Program-made: the position numbers and the translations under genes
Notes under the pieces: model-generated
The model's database searches: none
The model's input: the letters and a program-made list of their open reading frames with translations, nothing else
What the model was told of the DNA's origin: nothing
Part shown: positions 8,932 to 16,007 of the stretch, piece after piece
How positions within the stretch are numbered: position 1 is the stretch's first letter
Layout of the letters: every line of letters begins with the position of its first letter
Source: a virus
Reading direction: 5' to 3' (one strand)
IMG/VR virus record: IMGVR_UViG_3300006734_000040
Location: 1-23,509 of that record
DNA: 23,509 bases

Positions 8932-10115
8932 TTGGAAGTAATAATTGGAAAGAAGATATAGACTCTATAATAGAGAAAGGGAATAAGGGAGCTGTACTTG
9001 AGGCTTGCGAAGAGATAAAGGCTATTCAGAGAGGGGAAGTGCCTCCTATACTAACCGGAATCAATCACTTAGATAAGAATCTCCCTTCAGGATTAAACAA
9101 TCAGTGGGTTTTTTACGGTTCAAGACCTTCTATGGGGAAGACACACATGGCCCAACTAATAAAGAAAAATCTACTTGATAAGTCTATAAACCCCAAGGTT
9201 GATATAGCTGTTCTGATGATGAATTGGGAGATGCAGTTAAAATCACTTTTGTTGAGGGATATGAAGTCTGCACTTAACAGAGGTATAAGGGAGATACTAT
9301 CAAATGAGTTCACTAATGATGAAAGTGCTAAGGTAAACCAAGCAATACAAACGTATCTTCAAGATAATGTCCTTGATGTAGATAAAACGCTACAAGGCGT
9401 AGAATTTCTATATCTTTTAGAACAGTTTAGGAAAAAACATGAGGGCAAAGAAATAGTTGTGATAATTGATCACATACATGTTATACTTACAAAACAGGAA
9501 ATAGATGAGTTCAACAGACTTTGCAATGATATAAAGAAAGCCTACACAAATGTATCTTTTATTGTTTTCTTCCAGCTTAGAAGAGACATAGAAAAAAGAT
9601 GGAGAGGAGGTGAAGATGCTAAGGTTAAACTTAATCCAAAAAATTTCCTACCAAACTCAAGTGATATCTACAATACCGATACTTTATATCAATTCGCTGA
9701 TGTAATCCTAACATCCGTAATACCACAAGTTGTGGATATGGATGAATATACAACGGTAAACAAGGAGAGATGCAGTCATTTATCTAAGCATTTCATAGGC
9801 GATGGGAAAGACAACAAGACAGCCAGATTAAAAGGTAGGAACAGAGTCTACTATAATTATGTTAAGATTAGAAATAATGATGACTTCGAAGCTCCTAGGA
9901 TATTCTGCGATGTAATTAACCCAAGTATTGAAGACATAATAGATAAAATGTACTACAGCGAGGATTCAAAGGAAAAAGTCTCCAGAAATAAACCATCTTT
10001 TACAACCTCTGACAAAGGGAGTGATAGGCCGGTTGTTGACTTTAGCAATAGCACTTTAAACAACAGTGTGGCTAAAGGGGAAGGTTTTGAAGATAAACCT
10101 CAAAAACCATTTTAA
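8928..10115 (+). CDS. dnaB: DnaB-type replicative helicase, RecA domain only
   Basis: A 395-residue hexameric-type helicase that would unwind DNA ahead of the phage polymerase. The RecA-like core shows Walker A GSRPSMGKT (64-72, Lys71), a NWEMQ segment (99-103) whose Glu101 sits where DnaB carries its catalytic SxEM glutamate, Walker B IVVIIDHIHV (176-185, Asp181) and FFQLRRDIEKR (214-224), the Q/sensor region. The N-terminal primase-interaction domain of bacterial DnaB is missing: only about 55 residues precede Walker A. The last 45 residues are polar and low in structure and may bind a partner. It overlaps the winged-helix gene upstream and ends one base before the RNase H ATG. Confidence 0.88.
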   Translation: MIGSNNWKEDIDSIIEKGNKGAVLEACEEIKAIQRGEVPPILTGINHLDKNLPSGLNNQWVFYGSRPSMGKTHMAQLIKKNLLDKSINPKVDIAVLMMNWEMQLKSLLLRDMKSALNRGIREILSNEFTNDESAKVNQAIQTYLQDNVLDVDKTLQGVEFLYLLEQFRKKHEGKEIVVIIDHIHVILTKQEIDEFNRLCNDIKKAYTNVSFIVFFQLRRDIEKRWRGGEDAKVKLNPKNFLPNSSDIYNTDTLYQFADVILTSVIPQVVDMDEYTTVNKERCSHLSKHFIGDGKDNKTARLKGRNRVYYNYVKIRNNDDFEAPRIFCDVINPSIEDIIDKMYYSEDSKEKVSRNKPSFTTSDKGSDRPVVDFSNSTLNNSVAKGEGFEDKPQKPF

Positions 10116-10116
10116 T

Positions 10117-10590
10117 ATGAGCAGAGAGCACGTAAAAATAGTTTCAGATGCATCATACCATTACAAGACAAAAATTGGTGGATATGCATTCTGTATATTT
10201 ACCAAAGACTTTTCTGAGAGGTTTTGGGGATCTTTTGAGGATAGTATTTCAAATCCAACAGAAGCTGAATTAAAGAGCATAATAAAATCCCTGACAACCC
10301 TGAAGAATATGCAGGTAAAAATAGGTAGGTTGGAAATAGTAACTGATTGTGAATTTATAGCCAAATTTTTCTCCCACAGCAAAGGAAAAAATTCGATTAT
10401 AAAAGACCTTTGTAACAAAATAACTGAACATCTTGATGACTTAGATTTTACAGAAATAGAATTTGTACATGTAAAAGCTCATAAGGAAAATTTAGAATCA
10501 TTCAATAATCACGCAAATAATTGGTGTGATAAGCAAAGCAGATTAGCATCAGAGATAGCTGTAAACAAATATCTAAAATCATTAAATTAG
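10117..10590 (+). CDS. rnhA: Ribonuclease HI
   Basis: A 157-residue RNase H that would remove RNA primers or R-loops. Catalytic carboxylates are in the expected order: Asp11 (VSDAS), Glu49 (PTEAEL), Asp77 (VTDCEF) and Asp138 (WCDKQ), with the helper His122 in HVKAHK. The start chosen is ATG 10117, one base after the helicase TAA. A longer reading from 10066 would overlap the helicase and add 17 residues unlike any RNase H. The gene ends in TAG, showing that TAG acts as a normal stop here. It closes the helicase unit and is followed by a structured intergenic region and a terminator. Confidence 0.88.
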   Translation: MSREHVKIVSDASYHYKTKIGGYAFCIFTKDFSERFWGSFEDSISNPTEAELKSIIKSLTTLKNMQVKIGRLEIVTDCEFIAKFFSHSKGKNSIIKDLCNKITEHLDDLDFTEIEFVHVKAHKENLESFNNHANNWCDKQSRLASEIAVNKYLKSLN

Positions 10591-10614
10591 TATTGTTTTT
10601 ATGTTTTTTGAAAT

Positions 10615-10705
10615 GTGGTATGCTTGTCGTACATTTGAAGTGTACGGTTGGAATTAACCACTTGTAGAAACAGGATAAACAAGAGGCTGTCACACGTAAG
10701 ACCTC
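10615..10705 (+). ncRNA. Candidate structured RNA upstream of terminator
   Basis: The gap between RNase H and the next gene contains consecutive hairpins. The first pairs GTGGT (10615-10619) with ACCAC (10657-10661), encloses an internal loop, then pairs CGTACA (10628-10633) with TGTACG (10641-10646). The second pairs CTTGT (10661-10665) with ACAAG (10679-10683). The third pairs GAG/GTC (10683-10691) with GAC/CTC (10700-10705). An alternative outer helix is TGCTT (10621-10625) with AAGCA (10714-10718). A strong terminator follows at 10753. This resembles a small RNA or attenuated leader rather than coding sequence. No known family recognised; the folds were made by eye. Confidence 0.4.
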
Positions 10706-10752
10706 AGATTTTTAAGCACCAATTTACTGCAAGCGCAATTCACTGATATACT

Positions 10753-10780
10753 AACCCCCAAAATTTTATTGGGGGTTTTC
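10753..10780 (+). terminator. Rho-independent terminator
   Basis: AACCCCC (10753-10759) pairs with GGGGGTT (10771-10777) around an 11-base AT loop, followed by TTTTC. The tail runs straight into the TTG of the next promoter. It ends the helicase/RNase H unit and any RNA from 10615. Confidence 0.85.
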
Positions 10781-10811
10781 TTGTTTATAAGAGGTAAAAT
10801 TATTAATTTAG
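10781..10811 (+). promoter_or_regulatory. Promoter for the small basic protein and DNA polymerase
   Basis: TTG at 10781-10783, 20 bases, then TAATTTAG at 10804-10811 (one mismatch to TAnnTTTG). The ATG at 10816 is four bases after the box, so the transcript is probably leaderless. The -33 element abuts the terminator tail. Confidence 0.75.
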
Positions 10812-10815
10812 CACC

Positions 10816-10980
10816 ATGCCAATAAAAAGAGGAACAGACAGTAAAGGCCCTTTCTTTAGGTACGGATCATCCGGTAAAAAGTATTACTATACTCCAGGTG
10901 ATAAGGAATCTAGAGATAAGGCTAGAAACAAAGCCGGGAAACAAGCACAAGCAATCAAAGCAAGCCAAAGTAGAAAATAG
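10816..10980 (+). CDS. Small basic phage protein (54 aa)
   Basis: A 54-residue frame beginning MPIKRGTDSKGPFFRYG, continuing with KKYYYTPGD, and ending in a Lys/Arg/Ala/Gln-rich helix (residues 31-54). It lies directly after a strong promoter, with the ATG four bases from the -7 box, and ends in TAG 16 bases before the polymerase ATG, so it shares the polymerase transcript. The shape, a Tyr/Gly-rich front followed by a basic helical tail, recalls small hypothetical proteins seen in many phages and some eukaryotic viruses; I cannot give a family accession. A nucleic-acid-binding or DNA-condensing role fits the charge but is inference. Confidence 0.75.
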   Translation: MPIKRGTDSKGPFFRYGSSGKKYYYTPGDKESRDKARNKAGKQAQAIKASQSRK

Positions 10981-10996
10981 AAATTCAAAAACCAAC

Positions 10997-12934
10997 ATGA
11001 ATTTAGAAAAGGTAATGATTGCGGACATCGAATGTGATGGCCTATTAGACGAACTGACTACATTACATGTGCTATCTGTAGCATATCAAAACGGTAATGG
11101 AGGTTGGGACATAATAAGTACAAATAATCCTGAAAAGGTGCAAAAGTTTGTCGGAAACCCTGAAAACATTATCTGTGGGCATAACTTTATATCTTATGAC
11201 AAACCAGCTTTAGAGAAGTTGGGTTATGATTTTAAGGCTCAAGTTATAGACACACTTGGTCTTAGTTGGTATCTTTACAACGAATATCTTAGACATGGAC
11301 TAGAATCTTGGGGAGAAAGGTTTGGAGTACCTAAGCCGGAAGTAGAGGATTGGAAGAATCTATCTTACGAAGAATACAAGCATAGGTGTGAAGAGGACGT
11401 TAAGATAAACACAAACCTTTGGGTAAAAATGCTTGCACTACTCAGAGAGCTGTACGACAATAACGAAGAACAAGTTGTATCAGTTATAAAGTACTTCACA
11501 TTCAAAATGGAGTGTTTGTACTATCAAGAATCAAACAAGATATTAATCGATAAGGAAAAATGTGAAAAGAACCTAGAAATTCTTCAAGGTGTTATAGATG
11601 AAAAAATAGAGCAACTGAAGAAGATAATGCCGGAGGTTCCGAAATACGCTATTAGAAAGAAACCATCCAAACCCTTTAAGCAAGACGGATCACTGTCAGC
11701 TTACGGTGAAAATTGGTTTAATTTACTTGAACATGCAGGCTTACCTCAAGATTATGATGGAGAGATAAAAGAAGTTGTAAAATACATAGAACCAAACCCC
11801 AACTCTGACTCTCAAATGAAAGAATTCTTAATGTCACTGGGTTGGAAACCTAAGTTTTATAAAGATGGTGCTAACGGTAAAGTTCCGCAGCTTAGAGATG
11901 ATAATAAAAATCTATGTCCAAACATACAGAAGTTATTCGATGTAAGACCTGAATTAAAAGCTTTGGATGGACTATCAGTCGCATCACATAGAGCAGGTTA
12001 CTTAAAAGCTTTTCTAAAGTATATGGATGATGATGGCTACGCATGTGCTAGAGCCAACGGATTCACAAAAACGCTTAGATTAAAGCATGCTAATCCATTT
12101 GTTAATCTACCTAAGCCCACACAACAGTATGGGGAGTATGTAAGATCAGTTATGATAGCACCTCCTGGAAAGGTATTAGTTGGTAGTGATGTATCTTCAT
12201 TGGAAGATAAGACAAAACAAATAGCTATCTATGATTACGATCCTGATTATGTAGAACAGATGAATGTTAAGGGGTGGGATGCTCATCTTGATATTGGTAA
12301 AAGGTCCGGATTATTAAATTCAAACGAAGTAGACTTCTTTAAGTGGTTTAAAAAGAAGGATAAGGATATAAATGAATGCCCTGAAGTTTATAAAAGCATG
12401 TCTGAAGAAGATATGCAAGAAGAGCATATCAGATTAACTAAAAAGAGAGCTGTAGCAAAGACAGTAAACTATGCTGCTACATATGGAGCTGGGGCTTCTA
12501 AGATATCGGAATCGGCAGGGATATCCCAAAAAGAAGCAAAGTCTGTACTAGAGGCTTATTGGGATAGAAATTGGTCTGTAAAGCAATACGCTGAAGACCG
12601 TCAGACTAAAGAAGTAGATGGTAAGACTTGGATATATAATCCATACAGTCAACTTTGGTTATATCTAACTTCAGAGCATATAAAATTTTCTGCTTGTAAT
12701 CAGAATGCTGGAGTTAAAATGTTCGATCTTTGGGTATTCTTTATGATACAGGAGGGGTTAAAACCGATAGCACAATTCCATGATGAAGTCTTGCTGTGTA
12801 TTGATGAAGGTAAAGAAGCTATAACTGAAAAAATACTACATAATTGTATGGACAAAGTTAACAAATGCTTTGATTACCCAATCAAATTGGAGGTTGATGT
12901 ACAAGTTGGCAAAACTTATGCAGATGTACACTAA
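10997..12934 (+). CDS. polA: T7-like family A DNA polymerase with 3'-5' exonuclease
   Basis: The replicative polymerase, 645 residues from ATG 10997. An upstream in-frame ATG at 10898 would overlap the small basic gene and add 33 residues with no match to the family. The N-terminal proofreading domain has ExoI DIECDG (Asp10, Glu12), ExoII CGHNFISYD (near residue 60) and an ExoIII-like segment HRCEEDV (near 130). The polymerase domain has motif A GSDVSSLED (Asp398), motif B R484-x3-K488-x3-Y492-x3-Y496-G497 and motif C HDE (595-597). Tyr492 sits where T7 polymerase has Tyr526. There is no 5' nuclease domain, as in T7-type enzymes. It probably works with the helicase at 8928 and the primase at 5359; no processivity factor was recognised in the window. 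Confidence 0.95.
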   Translation: MNLEKVMIADIECDGLLDELTTLHVLSVAYQNGNGGWDIISTNNPEKVQKFVGNPENIICGHNFISYDKPALEKLGYDFKAQVIDTLGLSWYLYNEYLRHGLESWGERFGVPKPEVEDWKNLSYEEYKHRCEEDVKINTNLWVKMLALLRELYDNNEEQVVSVIKYFTFKMECLYYQESNKILIDKEKCEKNLEILQGVIDEKIEQLKKIMPEVPKYAIRKKPSKPFKQDGSLSAYGENWFNLLEHAGLPQDYDGEIKEVVKYIEPNPNSDSQMKEFLMSLGWKPKFYKDGANGKVPQLRDDNKNLCPNIQKLFDVRPELKALDGLSVASHRAGYLKAFLKYMDDDGYACARANGFTKTLRLKHANPFVNLPKPTQQYGEYVRSVMIAPPGKVLVGSDVSSLEDKTKQIAIYDYDPDYVEQMNVKGWDAHLDIGKRSGLLNSNEVDFFKWFKKKDKDINECPEVYKSMSEEDMQEEHIRLTKKRAVAKTVNYAATYGAGASKISESAGISQKEAKSVLEAYWDRNWSVKQYAEDRQTKEVDGKTWIYNPYSQLWLYLTSEHIKFSACNQNAGVKMFDLWVFFMIQEGLKPIAQFHDEVLLCIDEGKEAITEKILHNCMDKVNKCFDYPIKLEVDVQVGKTYADVH

Positions 12935-12957
12935 ATATATAGAATTTAAGTAATCTT

Positions 12958-12989
12958 TTTGGAATAACCGTTTCTTATAACTATTTTAG
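12958..12989 (+). promoter_or_regulatory. Promoter for the papain-like-fold gene
   Basis: TTTG at 12958-12961, 20 bases, then TATTTTAG at 12982-12989. The ATG at 12995 is five bases from the box. The block TAATCTTTTTG (12951-12961) followed by AACCGTT (12966-12972) recurs at the promoter near 13437. Confidence 0.7.
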
Positions 12990-12994
12990 TACAT

Positions 12995-13420
12995 ATGCTA
13001 AAAATAGGATACGTGAAAAGGTTGAAGCAAACCAGGTTTGGTAGCTCTGACTTCCACGACAAAAAGAAAAGGGAAAATTCATACGCTACTGTTATAGCCT
13101 GCTTCTTAGGATTTGAAGATGCTGAAGATAGCTTACAAATACAAGAGCATTATCCTGATTTTGATAACGATGATGATGTTACTTGGGCTTTAGCTTTTTC
13201 TAAATGGATAGAAGATCAGGGTTATGATTGGGGTAATATGGATGGTCATAGTTACGATGATTCCTGCTACATAGTTTTGGGAGTAAGTCACAGAGGTGAT
13301 GCACATGCTTGTATCTACAAGAATGGCCAACTTTGGCATGACCCTCACCCAGATGGTACAGGCTTAAATCAAGAAATGTATTACGAGTACTTAGAAAAAT
13401 CTAATAAGGTATTACAATAA
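12995..13420 (+). CDS. Papain-like-fold small protein with HDPHP motif, nucleophile Cys apparently Ser
   Basis: A 141-residue protein of a small phage/plasmid family whose members carry a GNCxxA-type helix near the N-terminus and a C-terminal GHAxVxxxGxxxHDPHPxGxGL segment, a papain-like layout. Here the C-terminal part is intact: DAHACIYKNGQLWHDPHPDG, then TGL. The N-terminal helix reads ENSYATVIACFLGFED, so the position normally held by the nucleophile Cys appears to be Ser30 or nearby, while a Cys lies seven residues later. It may therefore be a binding protein rather than a peptidase, or use Ser. It has its own promoter and probably a leaderless mRNA, and is the last plus-strand gene before the convergence point. 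The family assignment comes from memory of the motif. Confidence 0.6.
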   Translation: MLKIGYVKRLKQTRFGSSDFHDKKKRENSYATVIACFLGFEDAEDSLQIQEHYPDFDNDDDVTWALAFSKWIEDQGYDWGNMDGHSYDDSCYIVLGVSHRGDAHACIYKNGQLWHDPHPDGTGLNQEMYYEYLEKSNKVLQ

Positions 13421-13436
13421 AATTAATGCTAATCTT

Positions 13437-13468
13437 TTTGTACTCAAACCGTTGTTTTAGTATCTTTG
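13437..13468 (+). promoter_or_regulatory. Orphan consensus promoter facing the convergent terminator
   Basis: TTTG at 13437-13440, 20 bases, then TATCTTTG at 13461-13468, a perfect TAnnTTTG. No plus-strand gene follows. A strong hairpin starts 35 bases later, so the product would be an RNA of about 55 bases, or antisense RNA into the helicase gene on read-through. Confidence 0.65.
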
Positions 13469-13502
13469 CATAGAAGTATTAAAGTCTGTTGATTGCATTG
13501 TT

Positions 13503-13530
13503 AACCCCTACCTTAACCGGTGGGGGTTTT
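13503..13530 (+). terminator. Terminator at the strand convergence
   Basis: A 10-bp helix, AACCCCTACC (13503-13512) with GGTGGGGGTT (13519-13528), one T-G pair, six-base loop, followed by TT and a T-rich stretch on the plus strand. The minus-strand helicase stop codon (13529-13531) touches it. On the minus strand the tail is weaker, but the hairpin may serve both directions. Confidence 0.8.
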
Positions 13531-14998
13531 ATCTTTCAAGAGGTCCTTTGTATGACTTAAAGGAATTTTTTGTTGTCAATGTGGGCGTACTCACCTTTGG
13601 ACTTGAAAAAGATTTAACCTTAGAGGAATCGATTTGTGACTGCTTTGATATAGCAATAATTCTATCTCTGAATACAGGATCTAACCAGTCTTGGTTTAGA
13701 AGGAAGGAGATATACCAAGGCTTTGTTTTACATATGAATATAACCTTTTTGTCTTTATATTTTCCAAATGGGAATGTCATATCATAATCGATATCTTTAT
13801 TCTCATCAAGCAAGTCTCTCTTTGTTATTGGAGGGTTATCTAAGTAAACTGACGTTACTAATCTATCTTTATTGAACACACACCAACCATGTCCTGGAAA
13901 GTTTTCTATGACTAAGTTCCTTGGGTGACCTAGCCTCTTCAAGTTGTTACAGTAATCAATAAATAGAAAGTTTTTCTTCCCCTCTGATATCCTTACACCA
14001 CGACCATATATTTGATATAAAAGCGACAATGAATTTGTTGGTCTACCCATTATTATACAATCCAGCTTAGGGTAGTCAAATCCGGTTGTAAGTATACCAT
14101 AATTAAATAGTACTTGTATTTCACCTGACTTAAACTTATCTATTATTTCTGTCCTATTTTTATTAGTAATTTTATCTGTTAAATACGCACTTTTAGGGAT
14201 ATAATTACAAAACGTCTCACAAGTTTCTACACTATCTGTGAATACAAGTATCCCCTTCCTAACTCCGGAGCTCTGTAAAGACTTTATTCTTAGGTATATA
14301 TTGTTGTTTATACCATTTTTCTTCACAGTATCTTTTACGCTATCCTCAGTAAATTCTGTTCCACTTGAATTAAGTACTAATCCGGTTTCATCCATCTCCC
14401 ACTCTTCATCTTGAGATGGACACCAAAATTTCCTATCAATCATTTCGGATATTTGCGTTATATGTATAAAATGTTTAAAGTACCCCGGTCTAGTCCTATT
14501 AAGCATAACTAACTTACTTCCAGCTCGATCACTCTTTAATCTGAACGGTGTAGCTGTAAGACCTATAACCTTATCGGGGTTTAATTCTTTTATGAACTTA
14601 GAAAACATTGAATCTGCTTTAGGGCTTACCTTGTAGTGACACTCGTCTATTATAACTAATTTAACACCCCTGTCTTTAAATTTTTTAGCAACAGATTTTA
14701 TGCTTGGCAGTATAGCATATGTAACGTGGCCTATCTCCTTTGAATCTACCCCATCAGAATACAATGAAGCTTCTCCACCAACAATTTTAAACTTCTCATA
14801 GTTCTGTTTTAAGAGCTCAATGGATGGTTGAAGTACCAATATTTGATTTGGATATCTTTTAGCTGTTTCAGCTATTATCCAGCTTTTTCCTGCAGCTGTA
14901 GGAGCTACAACAACACCAGGTTTTTTATCATTAGAGTTTATGTAATCTATGCATCTACTTACAGCTACTTCTTGGTAATCTCTTAGGGTATAATTCAT
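13529..14998 (-). CDS. SF2 DNA/RNA helicase with C-terminal FGKYK domain
   Basis: A 489-residue superfamily 2 helicase/translocase of the phage UvsW/DEAD-like type. Motifs: Q-like YTLRDYQ (3-9), Walker A APTAAGKS (32-39), DECH (118-121), TATPFR (148-153), a motif V region TTGFDYPKLD (304-313) and motif VI QIYGRGVR (329-336, Arg333 and Arg336). Residues 408-440 (FPFGKYKDKK, then KPWYISFLLNQDWLD) match the small FGKYKGK domain (DUF3820-type) also found fused to nucleases and helicases; its role is unclear, perhaps DNA binding. The last 40 residues are Ser/Lys-rich. Likely roles are origin unwinding, fork regression or recombination. The ATG overlaps the stop of the gene upstream (ATGA). Confidence 0.88.
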   Translation of the reverse strand: MNYTLRDYQEVAVSRCIDYINSNDKKPGVVVAPTAAGKSWIIAETAKRYPNQILVLQPSIELLKQNYEKFKIVGGEASLYSDGVDSKEIGHVTYAILPSIKSVAKKFKDRGVKLVIIDECHYKVSPKADSMFSKFIKELNPDKVIGLTATPFRLKSDRAGSKLVMLNRTRPGYFKHFIHITQISEMIDRKFWCPSQDEEWEMDETGLVLNSSGTEFTEDSVKDTVKKNGINNNIYLRIKSLQSSGVRKGILVFTDSVETCETFCNYIPKSAYLTDKITNKNRTEIIDKFKSGEIQVLFNYGILTTGFDYPKLDCIIMGRPTNSLSLLYQIYGRGVRISEGKKNFLFIDYCNNLKRLGHPRNLVIENFPGHGWCVFNKDRLVTSVYLDNPPITKRDLLDENKDIDYDMTFPFGKYKDKKVIFICKTKPWYISFLLNQDWLDPVFRDRIIAISKQSQIDSSKVKSFSSPKVSTPTLTTKNSFKSYKGPLER

Positions 14999-15555
14999 TT
15001 ATTTTCTCCTAGTCTTTCGTTTATTTTTTCCCTAATTTCAGGATATCTTTGTTCTATAACATATTTCATAGCTATTGGAATAGGTTTGTCACCATGTATA
15101 GGCACATCTAATCCTGTATCCTCTTCTCCAAAATTTATCTTCCTAAGACGCTCTCTATATATAGTCAGATTTTTTAAGACTTCAGCTTGAAAAACCATTT
15201 CTGCTTCCTGCTTTGCCTCTACATTTTCATCATCCTGATCAAACTTTGTCCAATCAAATCTTTTGTCAACAGATTCGTATCTATCTTGTAAAATGTAGTA
15301 GAATTTAAGGAATAATTTGACAGCATCTTTAACCACCGGATGGTTTAAATCCTCTTTAGCTATTGCATGTAACTTAACTAATGCATTTATATTCCGGTCA
15401 TTAAGTATATTCTGAACAATATATTTCTTCTCTCTTTTATCCAAGTTTGGTATCTTAGACCAATCTAAATTTTCTATGAAATTTATTTCTTTCTTAGCTG
15501 CAGGAACAGTTAAATCTAAGTGGTCCTGTATTTTTTTATCTAGTTCTCTAGCCAT
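14995..15555 (-). CDS. Conserved-looking hypothetical protein paired with SF2 helicase
   Basis: A 186-residue, mostly alpha-helical charged protein with no recognised domain. The start is set at ATG 15555 (MARELDKK), 15 bases after a -7 box. The longer reading from 15588 would begin upstream of the predicted transcript start and add a hydrophobic stretch encoded by promoter DNA. A Trp/Phe-poor acidic patch sits in the middle (DQDDENVEAKQEAE), and the C-terminal 40 residues are proline-containing (VPIHGDKPIPIAMKY). The stop overlaps the helicase ATG, so it may be a helicase partner; that rests only on coupling. Confidence 0.7.
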   Translation of the reverse strand: MARELDKKIQDHLDLTVPAAKKEINFIENLDWSKIPNLDKREKKYIVQNILNDRNINALVKLHAIAKEDLNHPVVKDAVKLFLKFYYILQDRYESVDKRFDWTKFDQDDENVEAKQEAEMVFQAEVLKNLTIYRERLRKINFGEEDTGLDVPIHGDKPIPIAMKYVIEQRYPEIREKINERLGENK

Positions 15556-15570
15556 CCTTAAAAGTTTTAG

Positions 15571-15601
15571 TAAAAATACGCAAAACAATTGACAAAAACA
15601 A
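15571..15601 (-). promoter_or_regulatory. Promoter for the hypothetical/SF2 helicase unit
   Basis: On the minus strand TTG (15601-15599), 20 bases, then TATTTTTA (15578-15571). The -33 TTG lies in the tail of the preceding terminator, the same arrangement as at 10781. Confidence 0.6.
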
Positions 15602-15628
15602 GAAAAGCCCCCACTAAATGCGGAGGCT
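15602..15628 (-). terminator. Terminator of the ribonucleotide reductase unit
   Basis: On the minus strand AGCCTCC (15628-15622) pairs with GGGGGCT (15612-15606), one G-T pair, nine-base loop, followed by TTTCTTG. It lies 24 bases after the stop of the 51-residue membrane protein. Confidence 0.8.
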
Positions 15629-15651
15629 TACTAAGTAGTAGTAATTGATTA

Positions 15652-15807
15652 TTAGCTTTTAAATGCAAGTAAAAATTCTCTAACACCAATACCAAATGCT
15701 ATACCTGCGTAAAGCACTTCACCTTTTACCAGTAGACCTAATCCAACTAGTCCTGATAAAGCTGATCTAAACCAAGCTGAGTTAACAACTGCTTTTACTT
15801 TTTCCAT
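15652..15807 (-). CDS. Small membrane protein (51 aa)
   Basis: A 51-residue frame starting MEKVKAVVNSAWFRSALSGL and ending EFLLAFKS. Residues about 15-26 and 31-49 are hydrophobic and Gly-rich (GLVGLGLLV, then VLYAGIAFGIGVREFLLAF), separated by Lys-Gly-Glu, suggesting one or two membrane passes or an amphipathic hairpin. It starts two bases after the stop of the DUF5522 gene and is followed by a terminator, so it is the third gene of the reductase unit. Holin-like or membrane-anchor roles are possible; the length and topology resemble small phage membrane proteins, but there is no specific match. Confidence 0.65.
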   Translation of the reverse strand: MEKVKAVVNSAWFRSALSGLVGLGLLVKGEVLYAGIAFGIGVREFLLAFKS

Positions 15808-15809
15808 TT

Positions 15810-16007
15810 TTATTTATTTTTGGGATTTGAAATATTATAGGGGCAATGTTTGCACCCGTTCTTACAACAGTATCCTCTCCTTTTATGATAGGATTCTGTC
15901 ATTACCATATAACCGTCTTCATAATAAAAGTCAGTAGGCAGTAACTTACCACCAAATTCTTTTACATAAGCTTGCTGTATCCAATCTTTTTCTGTAGGCA
16001 CAATCAT
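15810..16007 (-). CDS. DUF5522-like Cys-rich protein
   Basis: A 65-residue protein whose C-terminal half contains HKRRGYCCKNGCKHCPYN, the CCxxGCxxCPY signature of the small DUF5522 family common in Bacteroidota. The four cysteines may bind a metal. The start is ATG 16007 (MIVPTEKD), which overlaps the reductase TGA as ATGA; the longer reading from 16031 would run into the reductase. Coupling to a Cys-dependent, B12-dependent reductase hints at a redox or metal role, but the family has no known function that I can cite. Confidence 0.75.
   Translation of the reverse strand: MIVPTEKDWIQQAYVKEFGGKLLPTDFYYEDGYMVMTESYHKRRGYCCKNGCKHCPYNISNPKNK

Noticed and set aside
10502-10693. Minus-strand open frame of 63 codons across the RNase H end
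   Set aside because: It overlaps a well-supported RNase H gene and the hairpin region, has no promoter, and its translation looks like random AT-rich sequence.
10588-10980. Possible stop-codon reassignment (TAG recoded, as in some crAss-like phages)
   Set aside because: RNase H and the 54-residue gene both end naturally at TAG, and no gene shows in-frame TAG inside a conserved domain.
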